Assembly: GCA_947179485.1 (NCBI GenBank)
Contig: OX359249.1
Coordinates: 37,558,250 to 37,622,249, forward strand
Source: Allacma fusca
Taxonomy: Eukaryota; Arthropoda; Collembola; Symphypleona; Sminthuridae
Length of the DNA: 64,000 nt
Direction of reading: 5' to 3'
In this document: positions 37,426-52,400 of the stretch, in pieces
Position numbering within the stretch: the first letter of the stretch is position 1
How the letters are laid out: every line of letters begins with the position of its first letter
Made by a program: the position numbers and the translations under genes
Notes under the pieces: generated by a model
Told to the model about the DNA's origin: nothing
Seen by the model: only the letters and a program-made list of their open reading frames with translations
The model's database searches: none

Positions 37426-40400
37426 ATGGTGGCTCACTCGGACTCATAAGTTGAGTATGACACATGAAATGGAAAAGAAGATGATGAGGATACATTCCAT
37501 TATGGTAATATTATTACCAAGGAAAAGCCATTGGACGCTGTGTGCGAAAATCATTTAGAAATCATTAATATAATTATGAAGAAGTTATGTCAAAGCTTCA
37601 AGATCAAAGCGAGCGCTGCTGATGGAGTATAGTTATTAATTAACTCTACGTAAATGGCTGACTTTGAGTTGTTAAGACGGGTGGGAATGTGCATAATATG
37701 TGTGTCTCACTCTATATCGATGTACATGTGTATGTACATCGGTGGAGTTGCCGTATGCAAAGTGTTAGGAGAGGAATGTGGACTTCTCCGGGATCCCGAA
37801 CTAAATGAACTATAAGGAAGTGTTAGGACTCATGTAGATACTTATACATGTTCCTTAAGAATTGAAAGCTTCTTTTATTTAATAACCAAATTGAATTTTT
37901 TTTTTTTATTGTTACAGTTGGTGGGATGAATAAATCCCGGACAGGTCCCCCCCAGGGTAAACGTGTCTCACCTCCAACCGTACCGGGTCTAGTATCATTC
38001 TCCTCATTCCGTGTTAAAAAGTCACAGCAACTCGGGCATCCTACAGGAAGCGACCAGCAGCTCGCCTCACCCTCGTCCGAGTCAGGAGATACACATCATC
38101 TGATTGGGTCCAACTCTCATAATAAAGAGACGCAAAGGTATTCAGGAAGTAGCTTAGGCTCAGCTGGTTCCAGCTACGCCAGCTCTGCTTCATCTAGCGA
38201 TAATCGAAGCTCCATTGGAACAGATGATGGATTCCTCCCGCCACCCTGCATTCATTCTGATGTCCGTTTGAAAGGTAAATAATCAGACAATAAATCTTGC
38301 GTGCCTTCTAATCATGTGTCTATACTTGGAGTTCTCAATAAGAGCTCATGTATGTAAACATTCCCTATTCCTAACACTCACACATTCTCTCCTGTCCATT
38401 AACAACATGTTATTTATATTTTACATTAAAATTTTACGTGTTCAGCATTTTCATGATTGTGTCTAGTAAGAAAGTAATGTTGTCTGTTAAGTATCTCCTT
38501 TCATACCTTTTAAACTGATGACGAGATGCTTTTACGAAACGACTAGAAACCCTTTTTTGTAAATAGTTAAGGAGGCTCCAGGTGAGATTATGTATATCTA
38601 CTTATATTTTTATAGTTAAAATGTGTTTCTCGAGTGTTTTACTCGTTCATTGTAACTTCTAAGTTATAGTTAATTGTGAGTGTGAGTACGTGTTCACATT
38701 TGGTTGTGTTTGGTATCGACCTACTTTTACAGCTTTGTATGTGTCAGTAATTTTGTTAAAAAATGTAATCATTATTATTATTATTTTAAATTATTTCCTT
38801 GTGGTATGTAATTCCCAAGAACAATTTGATCTCAGACTCAATATAAGTCAATAACAAGGGTGGTGTGAGTCAGGACTTCAAAGCAGTTGAAATTAATTAG
38901 CAGTTTTAATTACATACATGAAGTGCTTATATTTATATGTGGGATGTCCAGAAATATTAACTTGGAAATGACTGTAGATTGTAGAGTTTGGAGGACATTA
39001 TTATATACAGTACTTAGTAATAGCAAGAGTATGTGATAGGTGTTTGTTGGATATTATTGTAGCGTAGGATCGTCTCTTCGTTAGATGATAGTGTTTTTCA
39101 TAATCCTCAAGGCCCAAGGATGATTTAGAGTACTTGAGAAGTAAAAGGAAGAGAGCATTGGATAAATATTGAGTGACATTTAGAGCTGAAGGGTTTTATA
39201 ATATTATGGATTTGTTGTGATGTGTTTTCTAATGAAGATGTAGATTTGTGTTAGTGTTAGTCTGATTAGGTCTTATGAGAGTGGGATTTGCCGAAAGGAA
39301 GGTAGGAAATGTAGACAGGCAGGTATTGAAGTATAAAGGGGGGAAAGACAGTGATGAACGAGGTCACTTTATTACTGTTTCATGTGATGTGATCCTCGCT
39401 CCGCATCAGTTATCTGGCATTTTCTGATGTACTACTTAACATCAGGTAAATCATTACTATGTTCCATTTGGAAGTTATGTACTACCTCACTCGTAATCGT
39501 AAGAATGCAAAGTCAGCTGGGTAGAAGTAGTTTGTTTGACTGACAATGAATTACCCTCCGGAGAAAATCAAGTAATATAATAGTTTTAGGTGGTTGAGAG
39601 ATTCGAACAAAAGTTAAGTATATATGGTGAACTCTATGTGTGTGTGTGTATGTGTAATTATATGTAGTGTATGTATGTATGCCTACACAGAGAATATTAA
39701 GTATAGGAGACAGTGGAACCATCAATTGAATGGGCGGTTAAGAGTAAGGTAGGTTTAAAGTTCACAAGCCGGTTCGTAATTTCTTTCAAATGGGGAAAAG
39801 TCTATTTTCTGTCTAGAATGCCTTACGATTAGTTTTTCATTTAATTGGAATTCGCGTCGACTGTGAAACAGTTACATTTCATTTTACTCCTATCTCGCTA
39901 CGTTGACGATCAATTGTAGTTTTTATTACATTGTAGTTCCATTTTGACATTTGTAACATTGTGTAGCCAGTCTTGTGCAAAAGTAATTATATAAGGGCAT
40001 TGTTGTGCGAGAGCGAGTTTAGACAATACTTTTAAATCATTTTGACAAGACTCAACCAAAACCATGCTCAAAACTTAACGAGTTCAAATATTTTTTCCTG
40101 TCTAACCCTCTCCGTACAATTTCATTACTGTAGGTGGGTTCGTTACATCTATTTCTTCGATAGGGATGCCTATGCTTGGGGTTCATATGTATAGCAAAAA
40201 GTAAAACAAATCTGGTATTATGGCAACTGTTATTGCAAGAATTGCACTAATTGTGAACATAGTCAGTCTCTCATTGAATCCTCTGTTTTGAGTGGTCATC
40301 CCTATGTATATCTATCTTTTTGTGTTAGCAGATGTATCCTGGACGTAGGTTATTATACAATATCTATCTACTCCTAAACTAATTGTAAATAATACAGTTC

Positions 40401-43400
40401 AGAGACTGTTAAAGCAGTTAAGGACGAGGAGGTAAAAAAAAAGTAGAAAATGGAAGAGCAGAGGAGATACTAGTGGAGGATAAGAAAACGTACGTTATTA
40501 CTTAAACCCTCCAAGCTAAATTCGACTATAATTTATCGTTAAAAAACTAATTTTGAACGTGTGCAGATCTTACATATGTAAATCCTCAAAGGTTAATGGA
40601 TGTTGTTGCCGAATTTTAAATTTTTGCCAATCCGGTTTTATATGAGTAGTATATCGATTTATTAATTCAAAAGTGTGCTGATACTTTTAGGTAGTGTGCA
40701 TATTGCATATATACTTTCGTAGTACATAAAAATACGAAATTCATGAGAATTATAAAATTCTGTAAAAATGTTGAAAACAGGCTGTTTTAGTTTTTTTTTT
40801 TTTTTGCTTCAACTCTCGTCCAACGTAGAACCTTGTCCTTGGTAAGCTGTATTGTAATAATTAATCGTGAGTCTTAAATCTTAACCTATAAGCAAGTGTA
40901 GCAGTTGAGCTTTGAAAGTACAGGGGGTGTTGTTACTTCAATAAAAATGAGTGAACTTTTTATCTAATAAGATTTCCGAGACTTCTTCCGGTAGAAAGTT
41001 CCCGAGAAAGAATCCAATCTTTTTTCTTGAAGGATTTCGAGGATGAATCAAAATAAAATATGTAACTACGTACTTGCATTCTGCTGAGACTAAGAATGAA
41101 AAAAAAAACAGGGTTCGGGTGGATCTAACAAATGGATCTTGAGAGGAATAATATTTTGGTTGTTTGTACAGATAGGGAATGGATCTCAAAATTGTAGTGT
41201 TTCTTTGCTGAGGATCCCAAATGGAGTGTGCTTGTTATGACTAAATAATCAGATAGGTAGAGGGAAAAGAAAAAAAACAAGACTGGAAATTAAAGTTTTA
41301 TATTCCCTAAATGCGCCGTCAGTGTTTACTTGTACATCCGGGAGCAATTTAAGGGATTTCAAATAGGGAAAGATGAGTTGTAAGTCCATAGCTATCTCTA
41401 TCCAGTGTAGTTTCGATAGAACTGGCCGACTGCTGTGCCTATTAAATTAAAAAACTCAATCAAAATCCCTAGCGTTCTTTATAGATAGAATAGAAGCGTT
41501 TCGCCTGGTCGGATTCTGAAATGTATAGGGATGGCGGAGGATTGACTTGAAGGTCCTCGTTGCAAAATTCGAAGTAGGGTTGTTGAGAGAGCGGGAGCGG
41601 GGCATGTATGTATGTATGTATTTCACTTTAAATGGGTGAACAGAATGCCGGACAATTGGAAGGTGTAAAGCAAGGGAGAAATATTGTGCGTGTGCTATAT
41701 TTATATGTATATCTAATTATATATATTTGGTATATATGATAATAGGAGGAAGTGAGGAATCTAACTAAGTGAGTCTATAACTTCCTGATATGTCAAATGG
41801 AAGTTGTTGAGAGAGAGAGAGAGAGAGAGAGTAGTAATAACATCACCAGCAAGGTAAAATCAACTTGTCTCTACTAAAATGGAGCCGGAGTTAATTAAAA
41901 CAGACAAGTGCCAATGAAGACTCGACACTAGATTTCCTCTCTCCGTTTCTGCGCCCTAGACCATCTTGGTAATTATTTAGGGAACCACTACCAAAAGCTC
42001 ATCTGTTTTTCGACCCTATGTCACATTTCCCGAGAAAAAAGGTTGTTAAAATTTTCGTCGTTTGGATGCGATGTTGATATATACTCGTTATAGATGATGT
42101 AATTAATATAGATACAGATATGCCTTTCCAGCACGTAGTAGGGTCTCTCAAATCTGATTCTGAAGCTGGAGTCTTTTAACTTTGTTTAGTGTAATTATCT
42201 ATATATACTTATATGTTATTATTTCGAACAAGGTATCTCTGCTTCTATTAAAAGCTGAAATCTGCATGGAAGAACCGACAAGAGCCATCGGAAATTTTGA
42301 TATTGCAAATGACTAGTAATTTGGGAAGGGGAGACCTTCCTCTGTATACAATTACTTACCTCCTCATTAAAAGAGCTTAGGAATAACATGGACATGAAAT
42401 TAGCAGAATTCAAGTTGAACCATGTATCCATTTCCCACAGGGTACTCCAGTGATTTATTAAACTGTTTGGCAAGGATAGTCTTTAGAATATGCATAATTA
42501 AATGTACCTACATAAGTATGTATGTATGTGGGTTTCTCTATCATCTACACAAAGCCGGCTTTGAAGGAAAACTGAGCGGGCTGAATGAGTGTTTTTAGAC
42601 TATCTTTACATTGTTTTTGTGGGAGATCTCTGAATTTTGTGGGGTTATGTATAAGTACTGTGTGGTTTGGTATATGGTATACATGGTTTGCTTTATGTTT
42701 ATATGTCTATATTCTGTATCTCGCTCTGATTATTATAAGCTGTGTTGAAAATTGTGGTTTTTCTGGGACATGATATCTGAATTAGTACGCATAATAATTA
42801 TAAATTGTATTATTATTATTATTACTGTATTATTAAATTTATTAATTATTTGTAATTTGCATATGGGGAACTGTTGCTGGAGGAGTTGTGGAGGATTATG
42901 CAGAAGTAATGCATAATTTCCTTGCGGATGTGCTTCAAAGCATGTAGAGTCTCTAAGACAGGGCCACAGGGAAGCTCGTGTTACATGTGGCCGGCTTTGA
43001 CATGAACATTGGATGGGCCAGTGGAGGAAGACAACTGCTAAGCCTTACTTAGGATATTACGATAATCTCTTTTTTACTCTTTGTGTATGGCTCGTATGAT
43101 AATGAGAGGAGATTTGGAGATGCATAGGTCAGATTATTTCATATTCAAATCTCATTAATGAGACTCCGTGGTGATGCATCATATCTGTAGCCATGCCTGT
43201 CTCCAACAATAAGTCATGGCAAATCTTTTTAGATACAAAGTTTAGTTTACTTCCTTTTACAGCGGAAACAGTCGGTGTTTTTCGTTCAGCTTACACACAC
43301 ACACACACATACACACGCACCCCTCATATATGGAAGTATGCTGACATATTAACTGGTGTAAGCTGTACGTATGTATGTAGTATGTATGCCTGTAATAAAA

Positions 43401-46400
43401 AATACTGTCTTTGTAACAATAATAATTATATTAAACCTTGAAGAAATGTCATCTTTTTTTATGTGTGTAACGTGGCGCTCAAAATAGTTGGAGCAGTAGT
43501 GAGAGTGAAACTCTATATTTCGGAACTGTTTGAAGAGTATTGTTCTTGGTTTTTATGTATGGTAAACGTGACCGCTAACGGTTCAATTTATATGAATTTA
43601 CTGAAGTACAGTAGCTCTTGTAAATTGAGTTAGTGCGGCCTAATAAAAACCTTGTAAAAGAAACTGTACACGTAGAGTATGCTTGGGACAGTTGGGATGG
43701 ATAATAAAACAAAGGGAAAGGAGTTAATGTATGGTAGAGCGTGTAATGAGGGTGTTACAAAGCCGACAATTCGTATATATGTGGGTTAATTCAAGTGAGT
43801 CCATGTAATGTAAGGGAGAACGAATCCTAAACACTGTGAAATGAAGTTAAAATTATTTAATGTAATTTGTCGGGACAGACAAAAAGATTTAAATCGAATA
43901 AAAAATGTGTATAGGTATAAAGTCCATGTGCTCTAATGAAAAGGTTGGAGTAAACACCATGTGTTTCTGTTTGTTTATTTGACAGACGTGGAAGAAGGAG
44001 TTTTGTATCATCCCGCTAGTCAGCAGATTCATCTTCTGAAGAGTTCCAGTTCGGTTGACTCGTTCTCCTCCGCCTCTACCACATCATTTCAGCATATTCC
44101 TCCGCCCTGCTCGTTGCCACCTGCAACTCATCAGATTGTGGATATGCACCAGGTATGCACTATAAGCAATGGAATTTTCAATAATCTTATTTGTATCCCT
44201 CGCGAATTATTGTTGTTTTTTTTTTCAACATTTAGCCCTTCCTTGATCTTAATTTGGTCCTGTGGTTAACATCTATCTCTATACCTGGAAGTTTAGTATT
44301 TGAAACAGACGAAATTAATTAGTACTAAAGGCCGCCGAGAGGCATAGTTTAAGACATCCCTGAGAGTAATTTTATTTATGTAAAGTCAAATTTCGGGACC
44401 TCATTGTCGACTGCAGTCAGTCATGTCATTGGGGGTATATATGTGGAATTGCAGGGGTTGGAAGGAATGGGATATTTCATATGCACAAATAGAATGACAT
44501 TTAAAATGGTGATATTTGACAGGTCTTGCTCATGTATGGTGGTATTTACAAGTGCTAAGATCTGTGTAAATTTCATGAATTTAAAAGGAGATGCCATTTA
44601 TCATCATTATTCACACAGTTGTCAGCATCTCTATTTTAGTTGTCGCTTAAATTTTAATTGCATTGTGCATGCAACTTTATGATTTATTTGTTCACGCTGA
44701 TACGACCACAATGGTAGTTTTATGTATGCAATGTTTTTGCTCGTAGATGATCCAACTTGGATATGTGCAAGTTACTGCATAATAAACTGTATTTGTGTGT
44801 ACGGAGTTATGTACACACATGTATGCATGTATGTGTGTAAATGTACATGTGAGTATATTTGAGCATAAATTGTTTTTTTTTTTTTTTGAATATGACTCTG
44901 TCTCTCCTCCACCATGTTTACATCCAGTTGGTTACCGATCATATGTAGTTTCTATTCATGACTAAGTTGTGGATGAAAGGCTTTTATACGTACTACGTAG
45001 GTATTTCCTTCTGTGAGTTCCCATTTGTCGGGGGAAAAAAAGTCATTTTTTGTTTTTGCTGATTAAACGTTTTTTTGTTTCGCCTTCTAAATTAGAGATG
45101 TTCTTTTTCAGTAGAATATTGAACGTGGGGCACGTTCTCGTCAGTAGTTCTTCTGAGTGAGTTGGTCTTCAATGTGTGCTCAAAGCTACTGCATGCTGAG
45201 ACACAGTAGCTGCAGTCGTATCTCGTAACCTAACGGCAGGAACAACATCATATTGCTTATAGAAGTAGTGCCGTTGAGACTATCTGTGTGGTACCCTCCG
45301 GTTTTGACATTACTACAAATTCATAATAAATGGTTTAACTATTTTGACTAAAATTGTGAAATGTGTTAGACCATCTTTTCGAATTTAAACTTCGTATTAT
45401 TTATAATATATATTGTCAAACTATAATCACAGCCCCATGGTATCTTGCATACATTATATTATGTATTGCTAATCGGAAGATCCGTGTGATGGGCTGTTAA
45501 AGAGAATTATTACAGTCCTATAATGTGCTCCTGGAGTTTAATTTGGAAAGTTATTTAAATGTAAATAATATTATGTATTTATTTGTGAACGTCAAAGAAC
45601 ACACTACGAGCTGCCAACAAATAAAACAGAGGTGGCTTCGATTTTCTGTCAACAACTTTGTTCGTGTCAGCATTTTCTAGCCATCTCCTGCTAAGAAATA
45701 CATACATAAGTACTCGTGTGTTATACATATAAAGTAAGTTAGTGTTATTTATTGAGTCGAGTATAGTAGTCCATGGACTGGTGGGATATTTCCTGTCTTG
45801 TTATCCAATCTATAGCTTGGCAAATCTGAGTTTTTCAGCGTGATTACTATTCAGAACTTATAATGGCAATTTGTTGTGACATTAAAGTAACACGTTCCAA
45901 ATTGCTGCAAAGGCCACTTTAGTGTATTATCTTAAATGAAATTTGCAGATAGCACGAGCTTGAAATACTATCACCTCTACTTCATGGGAACCTTCTGGTA
46001 TTTATTTGATGAGGGGCAGAAATAAAATGACTCCTTTGGTGCTGACTGCTGACATCAACCAAGAAAGTCACCAGTGTAATTAATATGTAATGTCAAACTT
46101 GACGAACATTGTCACGCAGTTTCTTAATGAATGAGCTATAAAATTAAGTGTAATCTATATTGCATTGTTGTTGTACAAGTTGTGCTATTCTTGACAGGAT
46201 AGGAGCTAGAATTTTCCAGAAATAGAATCTTAATGTTTTTCTAGAAAGCAACATTAATACTACAAGTAAGGAGGGAACAGATCTTTGTTTTATTTTATCG
46301 TATTTAATTTCATATGAAGTGATCCCAGTTCTTGTTTTACTCGTTATGAGATGGCAGTGTGATTATTATACGGAGCTGGAGAGAAAAAGTCGAGTGTCTT

Positions 46401-49400
46401 TGATGAGATTTTAGACTACAAGGGAGAAAAACGCTAATAATATCAAACCACTCGACTCAATGGAAAATGAGTTTGTTGTGAAATGGAAACTTGAACGTAG
46501 ACTGATAGTGCAGCAATTTTTCCCTTTACTGAAATGTGTAGTTTCGGAATAAGTAGTTACTCCAATCCAAGTGTACTGGAAATGAGACGGTGGGAGCGAG
46601 GCCTGGGTCGTCACAAGTTACAAGTAATGAAACAGCATTCGCAATATACTCGACAAATGTAAAACGGGTTACTACTACTACTTCTACTACTACTATACTA
46701 CTACGTGCATGTCTGAATTCAGATTAAGGGAACAAGATACAAATGGAGGAATTAGAGTGGTAAGGGAAACAATGTCCTTTGTTAGTGACACAGCAGCGAT
46801 AGGAGTTGTCAATCCTGAGTGAAGCTCAAATGTACTCGGATAATTTTGTTTTTTAAGTTACCCAGTGTTTTTTTTCTGCTCTTGCTATTCCCTGTAGGAA
46901 CGGAAGGAATGTGGAGGTCTCGAGTCCCAATGACAAAATCTCTGAAATCTTAGTGGTAGTTAGTGTTGACGATGTGCATGGAGTTAGGACGTGGTAGCAG
47001 TCATGGTTCAATTGCAACTAGCTGGAGCTTAAATTTGATCGTTGTACAGTACTTGTAGTTGGGGAATACCAGAGCGTTGCATAAATGGAATCCATGCATA
47101 ATGCGTGAAAGCATAACGTGAAAGGTAATGTCAGGATTTAAATAAAATCAATGTGGATAACTAGCAAAAAATGGGCTAGCATTTAGTATCTCTACAGAGT
47201 CTTCCACATAGATATTATATATGTATGTAGGACAAAGATTTATTAGATTTTCACCAGTCAATGGTAATATCTGAAGTATCTATGCTGTAAGTGTAAGTAT
47301 TTCAAAGGCCTGGTTGAGACGTACAAAAAAATCTATCTTTTGACAGTTTTCAACTTTATTTTTTTGCAAGTTGTCCCAGGAGTTCTTTCCCAATTTTTCC
47401 TTGTTATCAAGTATGCGTATTTACAGTACGCGCGTGTATTCCGCTCGACACAGCTCTCAAATTTATTTTGTGATCATTACGTCCCGACTTCTAAGTAGGA
47501 TTTTTTTTATGATGGTTTCTCCATCATCAGGGGGCGAGGATTTAATTTTTTTTTTACCCTTGTAAAATCACCCGAATGATGTACATCCGTAATGTTCGAA
47601 CGCCAATTTCCTTGTTTGTATCCATTAAATACGTGTTGGTATGTATGTACATACTTACAAATGCTGTGTCTTCAGATTTTGGCTGGAATATATTATGTCA
47701 AGGCATTACAGTAGAGGGGGAACTGATTACCTTAAGTTGAATACTTTTTCACAGAGTTAAATGGTTCTCTATATAACTATCATATAAAGTAGGATACTTG
47801 GTGGGTTCTGAATGCTCAGCAGTGCTGTTTGTCGTTCAGGAAAGAAAGATCTGTACACTTATGAATAGCATTTTGTGTCGCGAAAATGGGCATTGTCAAC
47901 TACTTATTTTGAGCCTTACTCCCAAGCATTGTGATTGTGAGAGACGAAGACAACTACAAGTAAAGAGGGAAGAATGTTTTATTTATTTACCGCTGACTGC
48001 AGTAAAAAGTCAGGAACTCTCTTTGAATGTAGTTGTACAATCGTTTTTACGGCTGCCAGTCTACAGGATAATAATCTCATCCGATCTTCAATCTGCAATG
48101 GATTTTGCTCAAATCGTTTTTTTTTTGTGTGGAAGTACTTCTGTCTAAGGACACAATGACAAAAGTGCAGACAGCAGTCACCTACCCAGTCTTCTTAATT
48201 CCTACTGTAGACCAACTCCATAGATGTGTAATGTACATAAGGGTTTCCTCTGTTAAATTTGTTGAGTACTTCCTTCCATTTCACAAACCGCATTGCCCTC
48301 GTTCGCAAATCTTTTATTTTTGTTTGCAATCTCATGGAGATGCCATTTATGTAAACGAAGGAAAGAAGTTTTCTCTAAAATGGTGTCTTCTTATGTCAGG
48401 ATGTTCTCTCATCTCTTTGGAATGATGGTAGAATGAAATGGTGTAGCCTTTAGGAAAGTCCAAACATGAGTATGTATTGTGTTTGAAATGTGGGTATCTG
48501 TATATGTATGCTGTTTATATCCGTAATAAGGATTAGCATATAAATGCGTAAAATTGGTCTTCATAGATGCATGTATGTACATATATATGGTCGGTGAAGA
48601 GTCAAAATGTTTTATGTGCGCCATATGGCGTAATTTTTTCCTCTTCGTCGATCATATGAGTATAGTAAGAGGTTGAGGAGGCTTATGTAAAAGTATCTTG
48701 GATTTTGTGAAGTCTAATTCCATCATAACAAAAGTAAAATACATAGGTAGAATATGAGCTTTTTGTGTAATTTGTAAATCCTAATTGTCGTACATTGCAT
48801 TGTTCAGACAGAATGAACCAACTAAACGCCTATTTAGTAAGAGAAAACAAATTTAATTCTTCAAATCAGCTCTGTTTTCTGTATACATTTACCATTGAAA
48901 TAGTATACAAAATGGAATATAGTTAAAAAAGAAAACAAAACGTTCTAGAATGTTTTATTAGTTATCGTATATTTACAATATTGATTACATTCAAAGTTTT
49001 ATCTTCTATATTTCCAATCAGTAAGATTAGGGAAGTTTTACCTTACTTTTATATAATATACAGCAATATAAATTTCAAGCAGCGGAGGGAATTATTGCAA
49101 AGGAATAAGTGTTGGAAAAGTCCATTGAGTTTGTGAACCGAAGAAGATATACATATATGTATATAAGTCCCAGATTAAGAAAGTGAAGGAAATGAATGCA
49201 CGACTGACTCCCGGAATTTCTGCTTATTACAGCAAAGCTAGTATACATATGGTACTTCAGCTTTTTACTCCATGATATGACGTAACACGGAGTTGTCACA
49301 GTTGTTGAAAGAGTTTTAAACTTGTAAATAATTCTGCATTTTGGGTAATGCGTAGGTGTATGGTCTCCGTTCCTCTATAGATTTTGGAGTAGTAAAATTG

Positions 49401-52400
49401 AGAGTAGATAAAGTTATGATGGTACTGGGTTTTTTTGTACGTATTTCGGAAAGGCGCATTGACTGCATAAGATTGAGACCGTGTATTTCTGTTCAACTGT
49501 CAATGTTACGAATGAAGTTATGCAACAAGTCTTTCATTATTAGACATGTCATTGACAAAAGGTTTGGTCCTATCTTACTGACATTTTTTTGGTAATGGCT
49601 GATTTTATGCTCCTCTTGGCTAATACAAATACTATTGCTGGGAGAATTTAAATACGTGCACTTTCTTATCTTTACCTATTGGCTTCAAATAGGTAGGGAA
49701 ACATCGGGAAACGATGTGGTTATGGCATGGTAGGGTTAAGGGTTTTTTGGGGGTTGATTTCATGTCTTTAATGATGAAATATGGGAAAGAGACTCGAGTT
49801 TTGCCTCATTTCCTGTCTACTCAAAAAGTTGATGTATGTGCGTTGAAATTGTGTTGACTTAAATATTCCATATTTTTACACTTGTATGGTTGGATTTGGA
49901 ACAGGGATTTTATGGGAAAGTTGGAGGGATCAATAGCGGCAGTAACAGTAGCGGTGGTTCGTCAGCTAATACCAATGGCAGTAGCATCTCCCCTCATGTG
50001 ACGGTTCATGTCGATCCTCATCCGGGCAGTGCCAATGTCCAGCAGCAACAGCAACACCACCCTCAGCAGGTCCAGAATTCCGTTGGAGCTACAAATGGAG
50101 TTAATATTGGAAGTGCTTCAGCGAGTACATCAGTTGCATCAGGAAATTCTACTATTGTTCATCATCAACCCCACCATTCCCATCATCCCCATCATCATCA
50201 TCATTTGCACCAGAACCATGTTACTTTCTCAACACCTGCGACTGCCTTGTCTATGACCAATACCTACCAAACACAAATATCCTTAGATGACCAAGGGATT
50301 GACATGACGCAGGTATGTGTAGCTACTGATTTCATTTGTTCTAAAAATATTTTCGGGAGCTGTAGCATTGGAATGTTTTCTTTTTTTCTTTTGACGATGA
50401 TTAGAGTCCTGGTCGTGAAAGTCCTAGCTCAACAGCTTCGTCAAATACGGGATCGGGTAGTAGCTCGGCTATCGGAAGCGTTGGCAGTGGTAGTAATGGA
50501 TGTCGTCATAGTACAGCAAGTTTTGACTCCGGCCGTGCCTCATCTACTATCTACCAACAAGGGGTTCGCTATTCAGGTCTATCGTCCGAGTCATCATCAG
50601 GGAGCTTTCGTCATTCGTATCATAGTTCCAGTTCTAGCTTAGGATCCATTGCCCCAGAAGAAATATGCAATTTCGATGTTGCTGCAATGATTGCTCAAGG
50701 AATTCCTGTAAGTACAACGATGAAAGTGGACATTTTTCTGTTTCTTCGTTTTAAGAATTTCTCCTTGAGCATCAATATTGTTGATATAATGAGATTGCTA
50801 GCTTATGGATTCTTTTTTTCCGCAGGATCATGAGGTTTTAAACGCCTGGCTTACTGGAATACATTTCGAAACTTACTACCAAAACTTCATTCAAGCTGGT
50901 TATGACATGCACACAATTTCGAGAATGACACCGGAAGATTTAAATGCTATTGGAGTTACAAAACCGCATCACAGAAAACGACTCAAATCTGAAATATCCC
51001 AACTAAATATTTCCGATGGACTTCCTGATTACATCCCTGTAAGTATTTCCTGATATGATTTTTTTTTACTTCAAATGAGTTTTTATTACCATATTTTTCT
51101 TCCGCTTTGCGCCTACTGAAATTGTTATTTCGCCGTTGCGGACTTTGTAATTACGGAAGGCGACTACTTTTGATTTAAAAAATTCAGAGGCAGAATTGGT
51201 TTCTCGGAAACTATTACCTTTAACTGTATTACATTTTGAATGAATTCATCCTACTGTACTGGTGTTTCATTTTTCTCTAGCGATGAATGCGGTGATATAC
51301 GTTTCGTTGTGCGTTGAAGATTGATTCTCTTGAAATATGATAATGTTTTATTTTTTCTACAGGGTTCTATTGAAGAATGGCTGAGTTTGTTGAAGCTCGA
51401 CGAATACACAGCAAAACTCCACGGCCAGGGGTATCACAGTGTTAGACAGGTGTGAAATTACTTTCTTGTGTACTTATTACTTACGCATCCTATCTTTTGA
51501 TTCAGGATTTTCAAGGTTTGAGGAAAGAATAAGTTGCCGTCCTATTTTTCCAACGTATACCATGTTTTTTAAATTCCTATGAATAAGTATAATCTGTGTG
51601 TGCAGAGGCAGCGATTCGGATTTGAATCTATCGATCTACAACCTTGTTAAAGGGAACGAAAAAGGCTAAGGGCCGTCAGGCAAACTAAGTAGAAATTATT
51701 TTGAAAGAATGGAGAAACGAAACGGAATTGTCTGTTTCAGACATGAAATGTTGTATTTCTTGTGGGAAGTTATTTCTGATTCTGACTAATATGCTTGGGA
51801 AGGGTACGGTGTGTAATCCTATGAATGCTTATTAATAATAAATTTTATTTCATGTACTGCACTCATTATCATTTTCCACGAATGTTTTTTCAAAGGTCAT
51901 GCTAACAGTTTATTATAATTCTCGTACAATGAATTCTCGTGTGGTCTTAGTTTAGGAGCTATTATTAGCTAGAAACTTAATAGTCCTTGGGGAGGAATGT
52001 TATGAATGTGTTAATTCATTAGTCTTGATTTTTATGGAGCCGTTTTTCAAAAGGAACCTACTTTATTGTTTGGTGGTTCTTTCTAGACATTACAATATCA
52101 ATATGCATTATGCAATGTTGTAAAATTAATGGTAGTTAAATTTCCCATGGACGAAACACTGCATTGAAGTAGTTGCTTTAAGGGTATGCGGCAAGTATGC
52201 GGGTTCGTGCTACCCTTCACGTTTATTCAATTAAGATATTCTCGTTAAAGATTGAATACATTATTTTCAAAACTATAAAATACCCCTGGATGTGATTCAT
52301 AATGAATGAGAGTGTCCATGTTAGGTCTATTTTTGAAGCTGTAATATATTTCTTTGATAGTACTAAAGATATCTACTACTAGTCAGCTAATGTCATTTTG

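Larger units (their letters stand above)
20234..37917 (+). other. caskin intron 1 (17.7 kb)
   Basis: Bounded by GTGAGT and TTACAG in matching phase. It is filled with CT, GA, TG, TTC and ATGT simple repeats, short palindromes and a G-rich tract. I see no second gene. A degraded frame at 27729-27840 may be old transposon sequence. Confidence 0.8.

Noticed and set aside
37104..37449. Frames of alternating Arg-Glu or Leu-Ser on both strands
   Set aside because: Pure translation of the (CT)40 microsatellite.
40160..40310. Possible MITE bounded by ATAGGGATG and CATCCCTAT
   Set aside because: Only 9 bp of inverted match, with no target duplication; likely chance.
47798..48425. Overlapping open frames of 116 and 106 codons in caskin intron 3
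   Set aside because: No domain or splice signals linking them in phase to caskin; considered a cassette exon but unsupported.
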